This document shows, one piece after another, positions 31,181 through 40,874 of a stretch of 64,000 nucleotides of DNA (positions within the stretch are counted from its first letter, which is position 1; every line of letters begins with the position of its first letter). The stretch is taken from NCBI RefSeq assembly GCF_002906155.1, contig NZ_MUJK01000001.1:558001-622000 (forward strand). The letters run 5' to 3'. The notes beneath the pieces were generated by a model, which worked only from the letters and a program-made list of their open reading frames with translations, did not search any database and was not told the origin of the DNA. Origin of the DNA: Pseudomonas laurylsulfativorans. GTDB taxonomy: Bacteria; Pseudomonadota; Gammaproteobacteria; Pseudomonadales; Pseudomonadaceae. The position numbers were made by a program, and so were the translations under genes.

Positions 31181-31954
31181 GCGAAATGACGAGATTTCTC
31201 CTCGATAAGCCATTAACTAATTGATTTATATGTATTTTGCAAAAAATGTAGTGCTGATCTCACCATCGATTGCTACGTAATCATGAGACTGCTATGTATC
31301 CTAGATTTTGCCTGTAAGCCTTTGTTTACGTGGGGTTCAGCAGATTTCATCATTTTTGTTGCTAGCTTAGAGTTTATCAATTAATCGTGAGACAGCTTCG
31401 CTTAACCCTGATTGCGGATTCGAGATAAAAACCAATAAATACAATGTGTTATCTGTTCTTAACGAAATCGTGAGACATGGCCTGTCGTGTTTTTTGTGAA
31501 GATTTGACGAGATAAATCTAGGCTCCGACCGCTCCGACCGCTCCGACCGCTCTGATTGCGTAGGAAGATTTTTGCGCAATCCCAGCGCTTGGATTGCCGA
31601 AGATCAAGCCTGACTTAGCCTAGTAGCTCTACCCTATAATGCTTTTTTGAAAAAACTGGGCTGAGAACTGCTCTGCACTAGACCTCATGTAGTGCTGCGG
31701 ATCTTACTTTCCGGACACAAAATCGTGAGATTTCACCAGTGGATTTAAACCATCTGACTACCCGCCACCCAGAAATTCCAGTCATTAGCGTAGATGTGAC
31801 GTTTTTACGAGATTTTACCGTGACTACAGCATGTAACGAAATCAGGAGACTAAAAGGATGCATTCACAGGTGTCTCCTTTCTTAATAGGTATTCGAATGG
31901 ATGTCTGTAAAGTAAACGGGAGGTTAGTGCGGGAATTTAACGAAATATTGAGAT
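31181..31954 (+). repeat. Dispersed array of TAACGAAATCGTGAGAC-like motifs
   Basis: Same-orientation copies end at GAGAC or GAGAT at 31181-31195, 31275-31289, 31381-31393, 31461-31476, 31499-31513, 31715-31731, 31801-31813, 31834-31850 and 31938-31954. The best copies read AACGAAATCGTGAGAC, TTAATCGTGAGAC, AAAATCGTGAGAT and TAACGAAATCAGGAGAC; the rest are degenerate. A reversed relative, ATCTCGTGATTTCTAA, is at 30459-30474. Spacing varies from about 30 to 220 bases. Possible protein-binding or recombination sites for the recombinase just downstream. Confidence 0.5.
31523..31558 (+). repeat. 9-bp minisatellite, CTCCGACCG x3 plus one variant
   Basis: Three exact copies of CTCCGACCG at 31523-31549 are followed by CTCTGATTG. 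It is a GC-rich island inside AT-rich sequence and sits next to one of the repeated GAGAT motifs. Confidence 0.85.
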
Positions 31955-32142
31955 AAGTTCAGGTATTCGGTGCGGCGAGGATCTAGAGTTGCGCGATAGT
32001 AACGAGCGCGATACCATCGGGCTTTCTTAAATCCCAGCTTCATGAGAAGTGAGGCCGATTATGCAAAATAGGCTTATTACTTCCGATTACTGTCATAACT
32101 GGAAGTCTTCTAATGGCACTAACTAACGTCTGGTGGTCATAA

Positions 32143-33441
32143 ATGTCTCGCTCGCCGAAGCCCTTATTCAATACATACGAGTCTTTCCTTGACCAGAATT
32201 TCAGTTGCAGCGAGCCAACTACCCCGTGCGTTAAGGCTTACCTTGCTTCGTTCCCCTCTGTGCTAGGGGCTGCACGTGGTTATTTAGCCGTACGATCTTT
32301 CCTGCGGGCATTTTCCGATAACGCTCAGACCTTCAGCTCGTATCGCATCCATATTGAGCGGTTGCTGTTGTGGTCATTGCTAATTAACGAGAAGCCGCTG
32401 AATAAACTAAAGCGCCAGGACGCTCAGGATTATTTGAGTTTTTGCCGTAATCCACCTCGAGACTGGATTGGGCCTGTGACGCGTAGCCGTTTCGTGAAAA
32501 ATAATGATGCGCAGGCCGCGCTCGAAGACCCTGTTATCCCTAATCCTAACTGGCGTCCATTCAACATTAAATCGGCGAAACCACGGAATGACTCCGATGA
32601 TCAAGTGCAAGGAATAATCGAGAGCACATATAGCGCAGCTAACAGCACAATAAATCAAGTTTTCTCGATTTGCAGTCGCTTCTTCGAATTTATGGTTGAA
32701 GATGGCTATGCAGCGGCAAACCCTTTCCGAATGATCAAAAAGTCTGGCCGTTATAGTGATGATATTCAAGAGACCGCGGTTACACGTGCATTGACGCCGC
32801 TGCAATGGAGCTATGTGCTTGAAACGGCTGAAAAGCTGGCGGAGTCCGAACCTGCTCGGCATGAGCGTACACTGTTTATACTTTCAACATTGTTTGCTAT
32901 GTATCTACGCGTGTCTGATGTTGTCGGGCGACAAAACTGGAAGCCCTCTATGGGTGACTTCCGCCAAGATCCTGAAGGCAGCTGGTGGTATCACGCCGTG
33001 GGCAAAGGTAACAAGATCGGAAAGATTGCTGTCAGGGATGAATATATCAATCTATATCTGAAGCGCTATCGTCGGTTCTTGGGGTTACCCGAACTTCCTG
33101 AGATCGGCGAGACCACACCTTTGATCAAGACCCTCAGAGGACGTTCTGGCCTGTCGGATCGACAGGTACGCGCCCTCCTCCAAGTTGTCTTCGACAAAGC
33201 TCTTGAAAGAATGCGCATCGAGGGTCGTGCGGTTCACGAGATGGAAAGCTTGAAGGTCGCTTCTCTACACTGGTTGCGCCATACCTCTGCGACCTTCGAC
33301 GCACCCTTGCGGAACGCCAAAGACCTGCAGGTCGATCTGCGTCATAGCAATCTCAGCACTACCCAGAACACGTATTACCACTCACACGATCAGGAGCGTG
33401 CGCACTCGATCAAGCGCTTAGGCTTACGCGATCGTGGTTAA
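32143..33441 (+). CDS. Tyrosine recombinase / site-specific integrase
   Basis: A 432-residue protein with a SAM-like N-terminal core-binding part and a C-terminal catalytic domain. Catalytic residues are visible: Arg in MYLRVSDVVGR, Lys in AVGKGNKIGK, the H-x-x-R box LHWLRHTSATF, a later His in DLRHSNLSTT, and the nucleophile Tyr in NTYYHSHD near residue 411. All are intact, so the enzyme may be active. No tRNA or clear attachment site lies beside it. The insert between residues 100 and 165 (GPVTRSRFVKNNDAQAALED region) lengthens the N-terminal part. Confidence 0.85.
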   Translation: MSRSPKPLFNTYESFLDQNFSCSEPTTPCVKAYLASFPSVLGAARGYLAVRSFLRAFSDNAQTFSSYRIHIERLLLWSLLINEKPLNKLKRQDAQDYLSFCRNPPRDWIGPVTRSRFVKNNDAQAALEDPVIPNPNWRPFNIKSAKPRNDSDDQVQGIIESTYSAANSTINQVFSICSRFFEFMVEDGYAAANPFRMIKKSGRYSDDIQETAVTRALTPLQWSYVLETAEKLAESEPARHERTLFILSTLFAMYLRVSDVVGRQNWKPSMGDFRQDPEGSWWYHAVGKGNKIGKIAVRDEYINLYLKRYRRFLGLPELPEIGETTPLIKTLRGRSGLSDRQVRALLQVVFDKALERMRIEGRAVHEMESLKVASLHWLRHTSATFDAPLRNAKDLQVDLRHSNLSTTQNTYYHSHDQERAHSIKRLGLRDRG

Positions 33442-33740
33442 GCGTCGCTTCCGAGCAATAATTGACGTCACAGGAACCGATCTATGAAATGCTCGATTCC
33501 CCGAATGCCGATGACCTTGTCAGGGCTCAAACGACCTTGATGGTGCGCGTTGCACCCTGCCGAGAACCTTAGGTCAGGTTTGACGTCTCGATAGGTGGCT
33601 TGTTCCAACGCGTTCGGATTTAGAAGTGGTACGTCTCAAAGCGCAGTCTGAACGCCTCTTCCGACGCTGCCTTGTCCTTTCGAAAAAGCCTCAAATTGCG
33701 GTCGAATAGACGAACTCACTGACGCCTGGAAAGACAAATA
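33442..33740. other. Gap after the recombinase, nothing recognised
   Basis: Three hundred bases without a frame that I can support. Short open stretches on both strands lack starts and motifs. It could hold the remains of a deleted gene. Confidence 0.4.
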
Positions 33741-34394
33741 ATGATGAGCGACGCTAATCGTCTCTGGCAGCGCGAACGCAAACGGCGCTACGCTTTGTGG
33801 GATTTAGAAAGGCAGCAGCCTGGATCTGACCAAGCGATTCAGTACCTGGCGGTTCTTGATGAAATTGAGCGCCAAGATCGGGATGACCCCATTGGCGATG
33901 CTGTTTCCATGTCGGTTGAGGAGCTCCGAGAATGCGTTCCAGAAACCGAAATCGTGGAAGTCAGCGGATCCCAGAGCGCGAGATGCAGCACCTCGCAGCA
34001 CATAGAGAGAGGCGTTAAGCCTTGGCCTGACGAGTCTCACACGAGCACCGTCCTGTCCAGTCGACCGATAAGGTCGATGACAGCCTTCGTTTCCACCCTC
34101 GTCCTGATCATATCCAGAGGACGCTTCGAACCAAGCCCACGAACCGGCGTACTCATCCATTCCGTTGCAGCGGCGACATCGTCTTCGAACAGGGTCAAGG
34201 CGTTCTCAAAGACAGCAATCAATGCGACCAAGCGATCGCTTTCTAAGGAGTTGAATCGTGCTGCTTTCGCCCTTCGCGCCATCGTTGAGGGAGATACACA
34301 AATAGCCTTGGAAATATCCCCTCGCTGCATCTGCAGAACGCTGGCTATCCGCTCAAGGATTTCAAAAGGCAGTCCTTGGTCAATCAGGTCATGA
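33741..34394 (+). CDS. Hypothetical protein; only the first part looks coding
   Basis: The frame has 217 codons. The first 75 or so (Arg-, Asp- and Glu-rich, with RLWQRERKRRYALWDLERQQ) look like a real small charged protein. From about 34037 it runs antisense to a well-supported antitoxin gene, and the composition there looks like a shadow. Possibly a truncated gene whose tail was replaced. No function can be assigned. Confidence 0.3.
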   Translation: MMSDANRLWQRERKRRYALWDLERQQPGSDQAIQYLAVLDEIERQDRDDPIGDAVSMSVEELRECVPETEIVEVSGSQSARCSTSQHIERGVKPWPDESHTSTVLSSRPIRSMTAFVSTLVLIISRGRFEPSPRTGVLIHSVAAATSSSNRVKAFSKTAINATKRSLSKELNRAAFALRAIVEGDTQIALEISPRCICRTLAIRSRISKGSPWSIRS

Positions 34395-34486
34395 AGCCTG
34401 GTACCGCGTGACGGCAGCCCGAGGGTCATCCAAATGCTCTGTGGGATCTTGGGCGCGGGTTGGTATTCCTTGATCGATAACAGCAC
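34037..34486 (-). CDS. Xre/MbcA/ParS-type (DUF2384) antitoxin
   Basis: A 149-residue protein matching the antitoxins of RES-domain toxins. It has YQPAPKIPQSIWMTLGLPSR at the N-terminus, a helix-turn-helix in the middle (ISKAICVSPSTMARRAKAARF), and the toxin-facing C-terminal part (ATEWMSTPVRGLGSKRPLDM, then IGRLDRTVLV). A GTG start at 34486 has GGAGG 5 bases upstream; another GTG at 34498 is possible. A RES toxin should follow downstream on the minus strand, but no such frame is visible. Confidence 0.82.
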   Translation of the reverse strand: MLLSIKEYQPAPKIPQSIWMTLGLPSRGTRLHDLIDQGLPFEILERIASVLQMQRGDISKAICVSPSTMARRAKAARFNSLESDRLVALIAVFENALTLFEDDVAAATEWMSTPVRGLGSKRPLDMIRTRVETKAVIDLIGRLDRTVLV

Positions 34487-34691
34487 TTTCACCTCCACCT
34501 GAAAAACCTAACACCAAGCCGGGCCAGGTGGCCCGAACTAGCGATATCCCCCATTGCTCGCCCTTAGGATCTGTCCGCCCCAGGAAGACATGGTATCGAG
34601 AGGTAGTTAGTTCATCCTAGCCTGTGAGCTTTTGTGCATTCCACGAAATGCTATGCACCGCTTCGCTCGTTCAGAAATCTACACTTGTTGC

Positions 34692-35306
34692 ATGACAAGC
34701 GCTTCAAGCACGGATAGTGTCAGCGCCATGATTTTCCCAAGCCCGGCCCTCCCTGACTCGATACCTCCGTCAATACTGGCGAGCGCAGACTTGCTTGTAA
34801 CGAAGACAGCTTTCCTGGCTGGCATGGTCGCGCCTGAAACCGCAGCGTGCTTGAGCAGAATGTTGATCGACTCTGACGCCCATTTTTCTAAGATCATCGA
34901 CGGGTACCATACAGAGCCAGAAGTTCTGAAGAGTGCACCTGACTCAGCGAACCAGCAGTTCACATTGATGAGGGTACCTGAGCTTCGTCGACGTATCGTT
35001 GCGGCGCTAGCCCACCACTTACACCTTCTCCAAACTCAAGCGTTTCCCGATGGTAAAGGGGCTGTAGCGAGGGTGATCATGCACCGGTATTTGGATCAGC
35101 TCGGGCTGCATCCCCACCTATGGTCGCTTGCGCGCGGCTTGGCTCGAAGGCATGCGGAACATCACGCTTTGGCTCCGACTAATAGCACGCGAGTGAGCGA
35201 GCCCACTGGTGGAGCCCAGCCGTCAGTTAAATCCACTCTCAGCTTCGTTGAATTCATGCTTGAGGTTTGCCTTGGAGAAGTGGACCAACCACTGCTTCAA
35301 ATTTAA
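34692..35306 (+). pseudogene. Shortened, degenerate Fic-family protein
   Basis: A 204-residue frame aligning by eye with Fic AMP-transferases. PSPALPDSIPPSILASADLL and HFSKIIDGYHTEPEVL match the N-terminal helices (usual form YYSNLIEGHNTxP). LWSLARGLARRHAEHHAL matches the post-motif helix. The catalytic motif HPFxDGNGRxxR is replaced by QAFPDGKGAVAR, so the essential His, the Asn and one Arg are gone. The stretch between the N-terminal and catalytic parts is much shorter than in typical Fic proteins of about 370-400 residues. The frame is open, so it could be a relic or a repurposed non-catalytic protein. Confidence 0.65.
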
Positions 35307-35553
35307 ATTGGGAATAAGCCTCTGGCGGCGATTAGAAAGGTCATTCCCCAGCCCGCACTAGAATCACGGGCTCGGAAGACATTATCACGCCTACGCTGAG
35401 CGGAGAGATGCACATGTCTGCATGCTTGCTTCAATTCATCGTTACCTCACCAGAGCCTCATACCTTGTCGCTTCTCTGTCGGGTTCCTGTCGTGTTGTGT
35501 CATCAGCAGCTTCTTCATCATGAGCCGTACCGACTATCTCATGGAGCTTGAAA

Positions 35554-36252
35554 ATGAATACAAACACCTCGTCTAGCCAGCCTCGCGTGTTGAGCCTCGA
35601 AGAATTTGCCGCACTCATCCGCAAAATGCGGGAGATTTTTTAATGGTCACAGGAGACTCTGGCCGAGCTTGCAGGCTTGAACGTACGGACTGTACAACGC
35701 GTTGAGAATGCCAAATCGGCAAGCACTGATACTCGACGTGCGCTCGCAGTTGCTTTCGAGATCGCAGACATCGATGCCTTCAACAAGCCCTTCGACATCC
35801 CCTCAGAAGAGGAGTTGAGAGCAGAGAAAGCCCGTATTGAGCGCGACTACATCACACTACCGGCGCTGCCCCTGTCGACTGGACACCAGCTCGCTCAGCT
35901 TGCAGAAAGCTCCACAGTAGATGTTTCCCAACCCGGCTTTGAAATGCAGCGTGATGCCCAAGAGGTGTTTGCGTCACTCGTGGACTATTTTCGCGACTAC
36001 AGGGACTGCGCCAGCGATTATTCAGAAAGCGCCAAATTTGCCGTATACGACGAGATGCAGGAGCTGATCAATGAGCTGCAAGGGCTTGAGGTTTCAATTC
36101 AATATGCGACTCGCAAAGTACATCTGAAGGTTTCTGGCGAGCAGTCAGAAGCGAAACCTTTGACCGTACAGATGTCGTATTTAGTTGCTTTCGAACGAGG
36201 CAAAGCGCCAGGCGAATTTGCTGTGCAGAAAAAACTGGATTTCCCATTCTGA
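35554..36252 (+). pseudogene. XRE-type helix-turn-helix protein interrupted by TAA
   Basis: Reading from the ATG at 35554 gives MNTNTSSSQPRVLSLEEFAA and on to KMREIF, then TAA at 35641-35643, then in the same frame WSQETLAELAGLNVRTVQRV, a clear helix-turn-helix. The C-terminal 150 residues are like a conserved Pseudomonas XRE-linked protein of unknown function (DYFRDYRDCASDYSESAKF). One codon change would restore 232 residues. A TTG at 35677 could restart translation but would lose half of the DNA-binding domain. Confidence 0.75.
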
Positions 36253-36296
36253 CCAACACAGCGAGAGCAAGGACGCTTTCCCTTAACTGCGCTCCT

Positions 36297-38198
36297 CTAC
36301 ATCTCAACCTGCGTGCCCAATTCGATCACTCGATTCAGCGGCAAATTGAAGTATTTAAGGTTGCTGTTGGCGTTCTTGAGTAGAAAGGCGAACAGGCTTT
36401 CTCGCCACCGAGCCATCCCGATACGCTTGGTCGGGATAACCGTCTCGCGGCTAAGAAAGTAAGTGGTACGCATTGGGCTGAAGTCCAGCTCATTCAAGTG
36501 ACAGAGACACAACGCAGCGGGTACGTCAGGCTCCTCGATGAAGCCAAAATGAACGCTAACTCGGAAAAATCCCTCACCGTAAGCCTCGACCTCGAACCTC
36601 CGATCAGCAGTCACACGCGGGCTGTCTTCAGACACCACTGTGAGCAACACCACCTGTTCGTGCAGAACCTGGTTATGCAAGAGGTTGTGCAAGAGCGCAT
36701 GGGGGACAGCATCAGCCTTGGCCGTTAGAAACACTGCAGTACCTTGAACCCGATGCGGTGGCTGCGAACGTATGCTGCTGATGAACAACGGCAGAGGAAG
36801 TGCGGTCTCGTCCAAGCGCTCAACGATGATCTTCCGCCCCCGCTTCCAGGTGGTCATCAAGATAAACAGACCAATGCCTGCGATCACTGGGAACGCTCCG
36901 CCTTGAAAAATCTTCGGAGCGTTAGCTGCGAAGTAAAGGCTGTCTACCAACAGAAAGCCGAGCAGCAATGGGATGGCCAGCCAACGCGGTGTTTTCCAGA
37001 GGAGAAGCACTACAGCCGAGGACAAGATGGTGGTGATCAGCATAGTGCCTGTCACTGCAACCCCGTAAGCGGCAGCCAAAGCGCTGGACGACTCGAAGCC
37101 AATCACCAGCAGCACTACACCGACCATTAACGCCCAGTTGACCGTGCCGATGTAGATCTGCCCCTGCTCTTGGCTGGAGGTGTGCTGGATAAACATCCGA
37201 GGGACGTACCCTAGTTGGATGGCCTGGCGCGTCAGGGAGAAAGCACCGGAGATTACGGCTTGAGAAGCGATGATGGTCGCCAGTGTGGAGAGCGCGACCA
37301 TAGGCAGCAGTGCCCAGCTCGGCGCTAGTAAATAGAACGGGTTGCGCACAGCCTCTGGGTTTTCCAGGATCAAGGCGCCTTGGCCAAAATAATTGAGTAC
37401 CAGCCCCGGCAACACCAACATGAACCATGCAAGAGAAATCGGCTTGCGGCCAAAATGGCCCATGTCGGCATACAGTGCTTCAGCACCGGTCAATGCCAAT
37501 ACGACGGCGCCCAAGATCGCTACACCCATGCCAGGATGAGCAACAAAAAACTGCACTGCCCAAACAGGGTTTAGCGCTTGCAGCACTTCGGGCCGCTGTA
37601 AAATGCCGTGGATACCGAGGGCGCCCAGCACCACAAACCACAGCACCATGACAGGGCCAAACAGGATGCCGATTCGGGCTGTGCCATGTTTCTGTATCAA
37701 GAACAGGGCGACGAGCACGACCACTGATATAGGCACAACCCAGCGCTCGATACCATCAAATGCTAACTGTAATCCTTCGACCGCAGATAGCACCGAAATA
37801 GCCGGGGTGATCATGCTGTCCCCGTAAAAAAGTGCAGCGCCGAACAGACCGAGTAGAACCAGTATCTTGCTCATGTGCGGGTAAGGTGCTGCTGCGCGAC
37901 GAGCTAACGCAGTCAAAGCCATGATGCCGCCTTCGCCCTGGTTGTCGGCACGCAAAATGAACAATACGTATTTGATCGAGACGACCCAGATCAATGACCA
38001 AAAGATCAACGACAGAATGCCAAGCACGCCATCGTGATTCACCTGAACACCGTAATGCCCGGAAAAGACCTCTTTCAACGTGTAGAGGGGGCTCGTGCCA
38101 ATATCTCCGTAAACCACACCGACAGCGGCGACGAGCAAGCCAACCCCTGATGTTTTGGAATGGGAGTCTACGTGTGTAGCGGTCGCGGTCTCACTCAA
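36297..38198 (-). CDS. kup: Kup-family potassium uptake protein
   Basis: A 633-residue transporter with the Kup signature at the start ([20 protein letters not shown]), about 12 hydrophobic helices and a cytosolic C-terminal domain of about 180 residues. It brings in K+ with protons. The best start is a TTG after GAGAGGG. It appears intact amid broken genes. Confidence 0.95.
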   Translation of the reverse strand: MSETATATHVDSHSKTSGVGLLVAAVGVVYGDIGTSPLYTLKEVFSGHYGVQVNHDGVLGILSLIFWSLIWVVSIKYVLFILRADNQGEGGIMALTALARRAAAPYPHMSKILVLLGLFGAALFYGDSMITPAISVLSAVEGLQLAFDGIERWVVPISVVVLVALFLIQKHGTARIGILFGPVMVLWFVVLGALGIHGILQRPEVLQALNPVWAVQFFVAHPGMGVAILGAVVLALTGAEALYADMGHFGRKPISLAWFMLVLPGLVLNYFGQGALILENPEAVRNPFYLLAPSWALLPMVALSTLATIIASQAVISGAFSLTRQAIQLGYVPRMFIQHTSSQEQGQIYIGTVNWALMVGVVLLVIGFESSSALAAAYGVAVTGTMLITTILSSAVVLLLWKTPRWLAIPLLLGFLLVDSLYFAANAPKIFQGGAFPVIAGIGLFILMTTWKRGRKIIVERLDETALPLPLFISSIRSQPPHRVQGTAVFLTAKADAVPHALLHNLLHNQVLHEQVVLLTVVSEDSPRVTADRRFEVEAYGEGFFRVSVHFGFIEEPDVPAALCLCHLNELDFSPMRTTYFLSRETVIPTKRIGMARWRESLFAFLLKNANSNLKYFNLPLNRVIELGTQVEM

Positions 38199-38561
38199 GG
38201 TGGCGCCCTCTCAATTAGCGGGGAGTAACTGCATGCCATCCTTGGGCAATACGTTTTTCCAGGGCCAATTGCAGAGCAAGGCACATGGACGATCTAAAAA
38301 TCGCGGCCAGTATCGTGGTGAGTAACAAAACCTACCGTAAAGAAATCGTAAAAAACTCGCAGCAGACTTCCCAGAAATCAAGGGCGCAGCCAAGGCTACT
38401 TTGATGAGAAAGCAGAGCTACACGGGGTGGTAGGAATATCACTGTAATCATCGTGCGACCGTAGCCGGAAAATTGGCCTAGCCTCAAATTTACTCAACGA
38501 TTGTCGTAATGCGTAAAAGTGTTAGTTGTTGCTTGCCAAAATAGATGGAGGTGGTTCGTTT
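38199..38561. other. Gap upstream of kup, nothing recognised
   Basis: About 360 bases between the kup start and the DUF2256 remnant. It should contain the kup promoter. I see no strong hairpin or motif and no supportable frame. Confidence 0.4.
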
Positions 38562-38693
38562 TGAAAAAAGAGTGAGTTGCCAGTCAAAACCTGCGTGACC
38601 TGTGGTCTTCCCTTCGCATGGCGGAAAAAGTGGGCAAGCTGTTGGGGGGAGGTGCGCTACGGCTCGGAGCGCTGCCGCCGCCATAAAAGCTGA
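38562..38693 (+). pseudogene. DUF2256 zinc-ribbon remnant
   Basis: A short frame reads [20 protein letters not shown] then [20 protein letters not shown]. This is the conserved DUF2256 protein (usual pattern CxxCxRPFxWRKKW...YCSERCRR). The N-terminal codon is TGA where ATG is expected, next to a run of six A that looks like a one-base slip. A third Cys is replaced by Gly (YGSERC). A TTG at 38577 could start a 38-residue product. Confidence 0.6.
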
Positions 38694-38965
38694 ACCGCGC
38701 AAAAGACTCTAGAAGGCTACCAATCCACCTTGGCGAGCAACTACGAGAGCTTCAAATACTGGTCAAATGCTCAGCTCATTCTCGACTGAAAGCCTTGCAT
38801 GATCAGTGCGGCTTTTTCCCAGCATTCACCCCCGAAGCGCTGCTCGGTATCCTTCCCTAATGCAATGCCAAGGAACACAGGTCAGTGCAGTCCAGCTTCA
38901 AGGCTAGGGTTTTTCAGGGACGAACAAGGATTATTCATGAGCGGTTACGCTGTCGAAACATACCG

Positions 38966-39877
38966 CTATTGGACACGCATGCGTTTTATATCCCTTTGAG
39001 GTGGTTCACCAAAAAGACGGCTGTATTCGCGACTGAACTGCGATGAGCTTTCATATCCGACCAGTCCGCCGGCACTACTCGCATCTACATTCTGACTCAA
39101 CATCATCTGTCTCGCAGCTTGCAGCCTGAGTTGTTTCTGATACTGCAGCGGACTCATTCCGGTGACCGCCCGGAAGTGCTGACGAAATGTGGAGGGGCTC
39201 ATATACGCTGTTGCTGCTAGGTCATCCATGCGCAGCGCCCGACTGAAATTGAGCTTGAGCCAAGCTACCGACTTTGCGATGTGCTGACTCGGAGAGCCGG
39301 CACTGACAATGTGGAGCAATTGCGGCCCGTGGGCACCATTCAGTAATCGAACTACGATCTCTTCTGTGATTAGCGGAGCAATTGCGGCGATCAAACATGG
39401 CTCATCAAGCAGTTCAACCAGCCGCTCAAAAGCGTTCAGCACACACACGTCCAAGGTCTGAACAGTGACAGGTCTAAACCCATCATCTTTAATGCGTTGA
39501 GATAGCTGAAGACGCTCAGCAATCTGCATAACCATGGTGTTGTCGAAAGTCAGCATCATGCCTAAATACGGCTGCGCGAAGCTGGCTTGGGTGACATTCG
39601 CTATCACTGGAAGGTCTACGCTCGTGACCAGGGACTGCCCCGGAGCATAAGTGAGCACCTCCTCACCCACCATGACTTGCTTGCTGCCTTGCAAGCATAA
39701 ACCGATACCCAAGCCATATATGCAGTGCAACGGCTCTGTAACCGCATTGCGTCGATAAAGGCTTAGGCCCGGAATGGCTGTTTGGTAGTCGCAATCACTG
39801 CGCGCAATTTGGCTAACGAGGTCAACCAAACGGCCAGTGTCGCCGTCGGTAAGGCTATTTTTAGAAGCAGCAAGCAT
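38966..39877 (-). CDS. AraC-family transcriptional regulator
   Basis: A 303-residue regulator with an N-terminal AraC_N cupin-like domain (YGLGIGLCLQGSKQVMVGEE) and a C-terminal double helix-turn-helix (RMDDLAATAYMSPSTFRQHF, then VGYESSSQFSREYSRLFG). The second ATG (39877) has AGGAG at good spacing. It lies just beyond the paoABCD-like operon on the same strand and probably controls it in response to an aldehyde. Confidence 0.88.
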   Translation of the reverse strand: MLAASKNSLTDGDTGRLVDLVSQIARSDCDYQTAIPGLSLYRRNAVTEPLHCIYGLGIGLCLQGSKQVMVGEEVLTYAPGQSLVTSVDLPVIANVTQASFAQPYLGMMLTFDNTMVMQIAERLQLSQRIKDDGFRPVTVQTLDVCVLNAFERLVELLDEPCLIAAIAPLITEEIVVRLLNGAHGPQLLHIVSAGSPSQHIAKSVAWLKLNFSRALRMDDLAATAYMSPSTFRQHFRAVTGMSPLQYQKQLRLQAARQMMLSQNVDASSAGGLVGYESSSQFSREYSRLFGEPPQRDIKRMRVQ

Positions 39878-39902
39878 ATTCATCTCCTAAAGAACCCCGA
39901 CG

Positions 39903-40871
39903 CTACAGCGCGCCACGAACAATTCCATTTTTCACCCTGACGATGTCGGACATAACCGCAAGCGCGATCTCGGCTGGGGTTTTGCTCCCGAGATTCAGAC
40001 CAATCGGAGCATGGATACGGTTGACACTTTGATCATCCAACCGGGCAATGCGCCTGATCCGCTCCAGGCGGTTCTGACTATTACGTTTTGAGCCCATGGC
40101 GCCAATATAGAACGCTGGAGTCGTAACGGCTTCCATGAGTGTCAAATCATCCAGTCGAGGATCGTGAGTCAGCGCTACGACGGCAGTCGCGGCGTGACAC
40201 CCGCCTTGAGAGATGTAAGTAGCTGGGTGAACTTCAATCAGCTTCACTCCGGGCATCTTGAAATGCGCAGTTAATTCCGGACGCGGGTCGCACACTACGA
40301 CCTCAAAACCCAGCGCTGCAGCAAAGCCCGCGCAAAATTCGGCGACGGGTGAGAGTCCCGCAATAAGTAGCCTCTGAGCCGCGCCTATCCGTATACGAAC
40401 ATGATCGGACTCGACAGAAATGGGCGCACACGCCGTAGTGTCTGTCTCGATTTGCACTTGGTCGGAATCCAATTTCACATGGCGTACTACCTGCTGACGT
40501 CCCTTCAGCGCATCCAATAGAACAGCGCAGTGCTCGCGACTATCGCAGTCAGGTTTAAAACGCTCCACTAGAACATCCAGCACGCCGCCACACGGCAGAG
40601 CAAGGTTTGGAGCAAACCCACCCTCACCATAGCGAATGATCTGGCTGCGATAAGCAAACTCCTCGCGACCCAGTCGCTCCAGGAAGTCCTCTTCAACACA
40701 GCCTCCTGACAGCGATCCACAAAAGTCTCCCGTAGGCAGCGCCACCAGCATTGCACCTGGGCTACGCGGAGCTGAGCCATAGGTGGCCAAGACGGTACAA
40801 AGCCAAACACCATACCCCTGATCGAGCCACTTCGCTGCCTGCTCAAGTACCTGAAGATCAAGATTGTTCAT
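39903..40871 (-). CDS. paoD: XdhC/PaoD-type molybdenum cofactor chaperone
   Basis: A 322-residue protein of the XdhC family, which binds Moco and inserts the mature form into xanthine dehydrogenase-like enzymes. It has the N-terminal XdhC domain (GSAPRSPGAMLVALPTGDFC, GSLSGGCVEE) and a Rossmann domain (VALTHDPRLDD, AMGSKRNSQNRL). It follows the molybdenum subunit by 3 bases, the same gene order as E. coli paoABCD. Confidence 0.9.
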   Translation of the reverse strand: MNNLDLQVLEQAAKWLDQGYGVWLCTVLATYGSAPRSPGAMLVALPTGDFCGSLSGGCVEEDFLERLGREEFAYRSQIIRYGEGGFAPNLALPCGGVLDVLVERFKPDCDSREHCAVLLDALKGRQQVVRHVKLDSDQVQIETDTTACAPISVESDHVRIRIGAAQRLLIAGLSPVAEFCAGFAAALGFEVVVCDPRPELTAHFKMPGVKLIEVHPATYISQGGCHAATAVVALTHDPRLDDLTLMEAVTTPAFYIGAMGSKRNSQNRLERIRRIARLDDQSVNRIHAPIGLNLGSKTPAEIALAVMSDIVRVKNGIVRGAL

Positions 40872-40874
40872 GGG

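Larger units (their letters stand above)
30325..32142. other. AT-rich region with no convincing gene
   Basis: About 1.8 kb with patchy low GC (17 G+C in the 60 bases 31201-31260). Two short overlapping plus-strand frames (30526-30747, 73 codons; 30671-31027, 118 codons) and some minus-strand frames exist. Their products show no motif I recognise. The stretch holds a repeated motif array, a 9-bp minisatellite and presumably the promoter of the recombinase gene at 32143. Confidence 0.6.

Noticed and set aside
31367..31579. Protein with SER repeats on the minus strand
   Set aside because: The repeat comes from the 9-bp minisatellite; the remaining sequence has no coding features.
33804..34160. 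RES-type toxin downstream of the antitoxin
   Set aside because: The minus-strand frame here overlaps the antitoxin and lacks the Arg, Glu and Ser pattern of RES domains.
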